DNA of 64,000 nucleotides, from contig JAQFVV010012441.1 of assembly GCA_028023455.1 (NCBI GenBank), positions 2,913,911 to 2,977,910 on the forward strand. The letters run 5' to 3'. The translations under genes and the position numbers were made by a program. Numbering within the stretch: position 1 is the first letter of the stretch; each line of letters starts with the position of its first letter. This stretch comes from Epiperipatus broadwayi. Taxonomy: Eukaryota > Onychophora > Udeonychophora > Euonychophora > Peripatidae. The notes below the pieces were generated by a model. It saw only the letters and a list, made by a program, of their open reading frames with translations, did not search any database and was not told the DNA's origin. Shown here piece by piece: positions 62,960 through 64,000 of this stretch.

Positions 62960-64000
62960 AATTTGGATTTTAAACAATCAAAAGAACAAATTGGATATAA
63001 GTAAATTTAGCACAGTGGATCACATACAAGTATGGAGAGAAGAAGTTATAGAAAGGACCGATGGATATCAGTTGCCATTATATTTTGGATTTGTAGATTA
63101 TGAAAAAGCATTTGATTCTCCAAACGTTTCTATTGTGATTAAAGCAATGGATCAAGATAGAGATCTGGGATATTGTCATATTCTGAAGAATATTTTTCAG
63201 AATGCAACAACAATGATTAGGTTATATTGTGGTTCTAAAAAGATTAGCATGGAGAAGATTGTTTGGCGGGGTAAATGGGAAACTAAGAGAATAAAGATAA
63301 ATGGAGATTATATTAAGTCATCTAGATTTTGCATAGTTGTTTTCATAGATGAAGCTTTTTATCAGATGAAAGTAAGAAAGGATTAAAAGTCTAAAGTAAT
63401 GTTTAGTGAATTTTTTTTCAGATAAAGAAAATAAAAATAGACAATGTGAATTTATTCTAACAACTATAAAAACGTTAGATTATTAATACAAATAGAAACA
63501 TAATGGATTAAATTAATTATAGAATTAAACTTGGGCAGAGTTCTTTTGATGGAAATAACTTGATATTAATAGAAAATGTCTATGAGTTTGAAAAGGAAGA
63601 TTATTAATGATGTGTTTTACTAATTCTTTGTTTATGGATCTGAGATTTGGATATTTAATGGGAGCAATTCAAAGCCTTCAGGCCACTATATGAAGTATGG
63701 AGATATGTATATTAGCAGTAACAAGAAGAGATCAAAAATGAAATACATGGATGAGAAAATGAACAAATATTACTGACATCACTGAAACTAGAGAGTGATA
63801 TGGAACTAATCTTGACATATTGCTAGAACAGATGATAATAGTTTGACATTTGAAGATTTAAACTTGTTCCCAATAAATTGTAAAAAAACCTTGTAAGAAA
63901 CCTTATGTGAGATGACTAGATGAAATAGGAATATCTTCTAATGTGTTTGGGAAGAAGAGAGGTTAGGGATTAGAGAAGCTTAAACTTGGAGAGATTTTAA
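62960..64000 (+). pseudogene. RTE-like LINE reverse transcriptase, degenerate, runs off window end
   Basis: The frame 62991-63386 (131 codons) holds FSTVDHIQVW, PLYFGFVDYEKAFDS (RT motif with the first catalytic Asp) and ILKNIFQNATTMIRL. It then jumps, apparently by an internal deletion of about 50-60 codons, to INGDYIKSSRF. There the family's FADD catalytic box should follow, but CIVV is found. Downstream, across stops and frame changes, come YGSEIW (about 63640), HIARTDDNS (about 63821) and LDEIG (about 63922), which match the C-terminal region of such LINEs. Loss of the FADD residues and the stops make it inactive. The 5' part with the endonuclease was not seen. It continues at least to the window edge. 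Confidence 0.8.

Overview
The window is eukaryotic genomic DNA from an animal. It is strongly A+T-rich (about 70-75% by eye), full of homopolymer runs and AT microsatellites, and almost free of long open frames. The only confidently functional coding sequence is one internal exon (46922-47084, + strand) of the catalytic A subunit of the vacuolar-type H+-ATPase (ATP6V1A). It carries the Walker A P-loop GAFGCGKT and sits between a clean acceptor and a clean donor site. I found no other exon of this gene, so at least the sequence on both sides of it is intronic or gene-flanking and the introns are very large. That, with the repeat content, suggests a large, repeat-rich invertebrate genome such as a mollusc/cephalopod or a chelicerate. 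I cannot settle the phylum from sequence alone.

Nearly everything else is transposable-element debris. DNA transposons: a near-full-length hAT element with intact ends and a perfect 8-bp target duplication (40301-42858), a short hAT deletion derivative, also with a perfect 8-bp duplication (55273-55986), two further hAT transposase remnants (24600-25175 and 61492-62130), a mariner remnant (42961-43470, - strand), a piggyBac-like 5' end (29486-30261), and several small fold-back/MITE-type elements (1686-2228, 7421-7757, 12028-12205, 21966-22236, 28548-28788, 38205-38393, 45867-46110). Retroelements: LINE fragments at 6218-6686, 62439-62640 and 62960-64000, and four copies of a short tRNA-Gly-related SINE.

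A distinctive local repeat, here called family A (unit about 450-490 bp, with a Pol III B-box-like segment), forms tandem and inverted clusters at 15873-16260, 17240-18990, 21190-22930 and 34790-38970, with stray pieces elsewhere. Two other mobile sequences have landed inside family A copies: a 270-bp fold-back at 21966 and an unclassified 2.9-kb CpG-retaining insert at 35787-38700. Their nesting gives a relative order of insertion.

The main candidates for something new are: a recurring hairpin motif of the form CTGANGA-stem-GAAA, reminiscent of the hammerhead ribozyme core, in several otherwise different fold-back and dispersed elements; a long variant of family A with a conserved ORF-like segment in two inverted copies; the 2.9-kb unclassified insert; and two islands of higher G+C (9760-10216 and 50690-51060) that could be exonic or regulatory. 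Differences between the arms of the young inverted repeats are mainly CG versus TG/CA, which points to germline CpG methylation.
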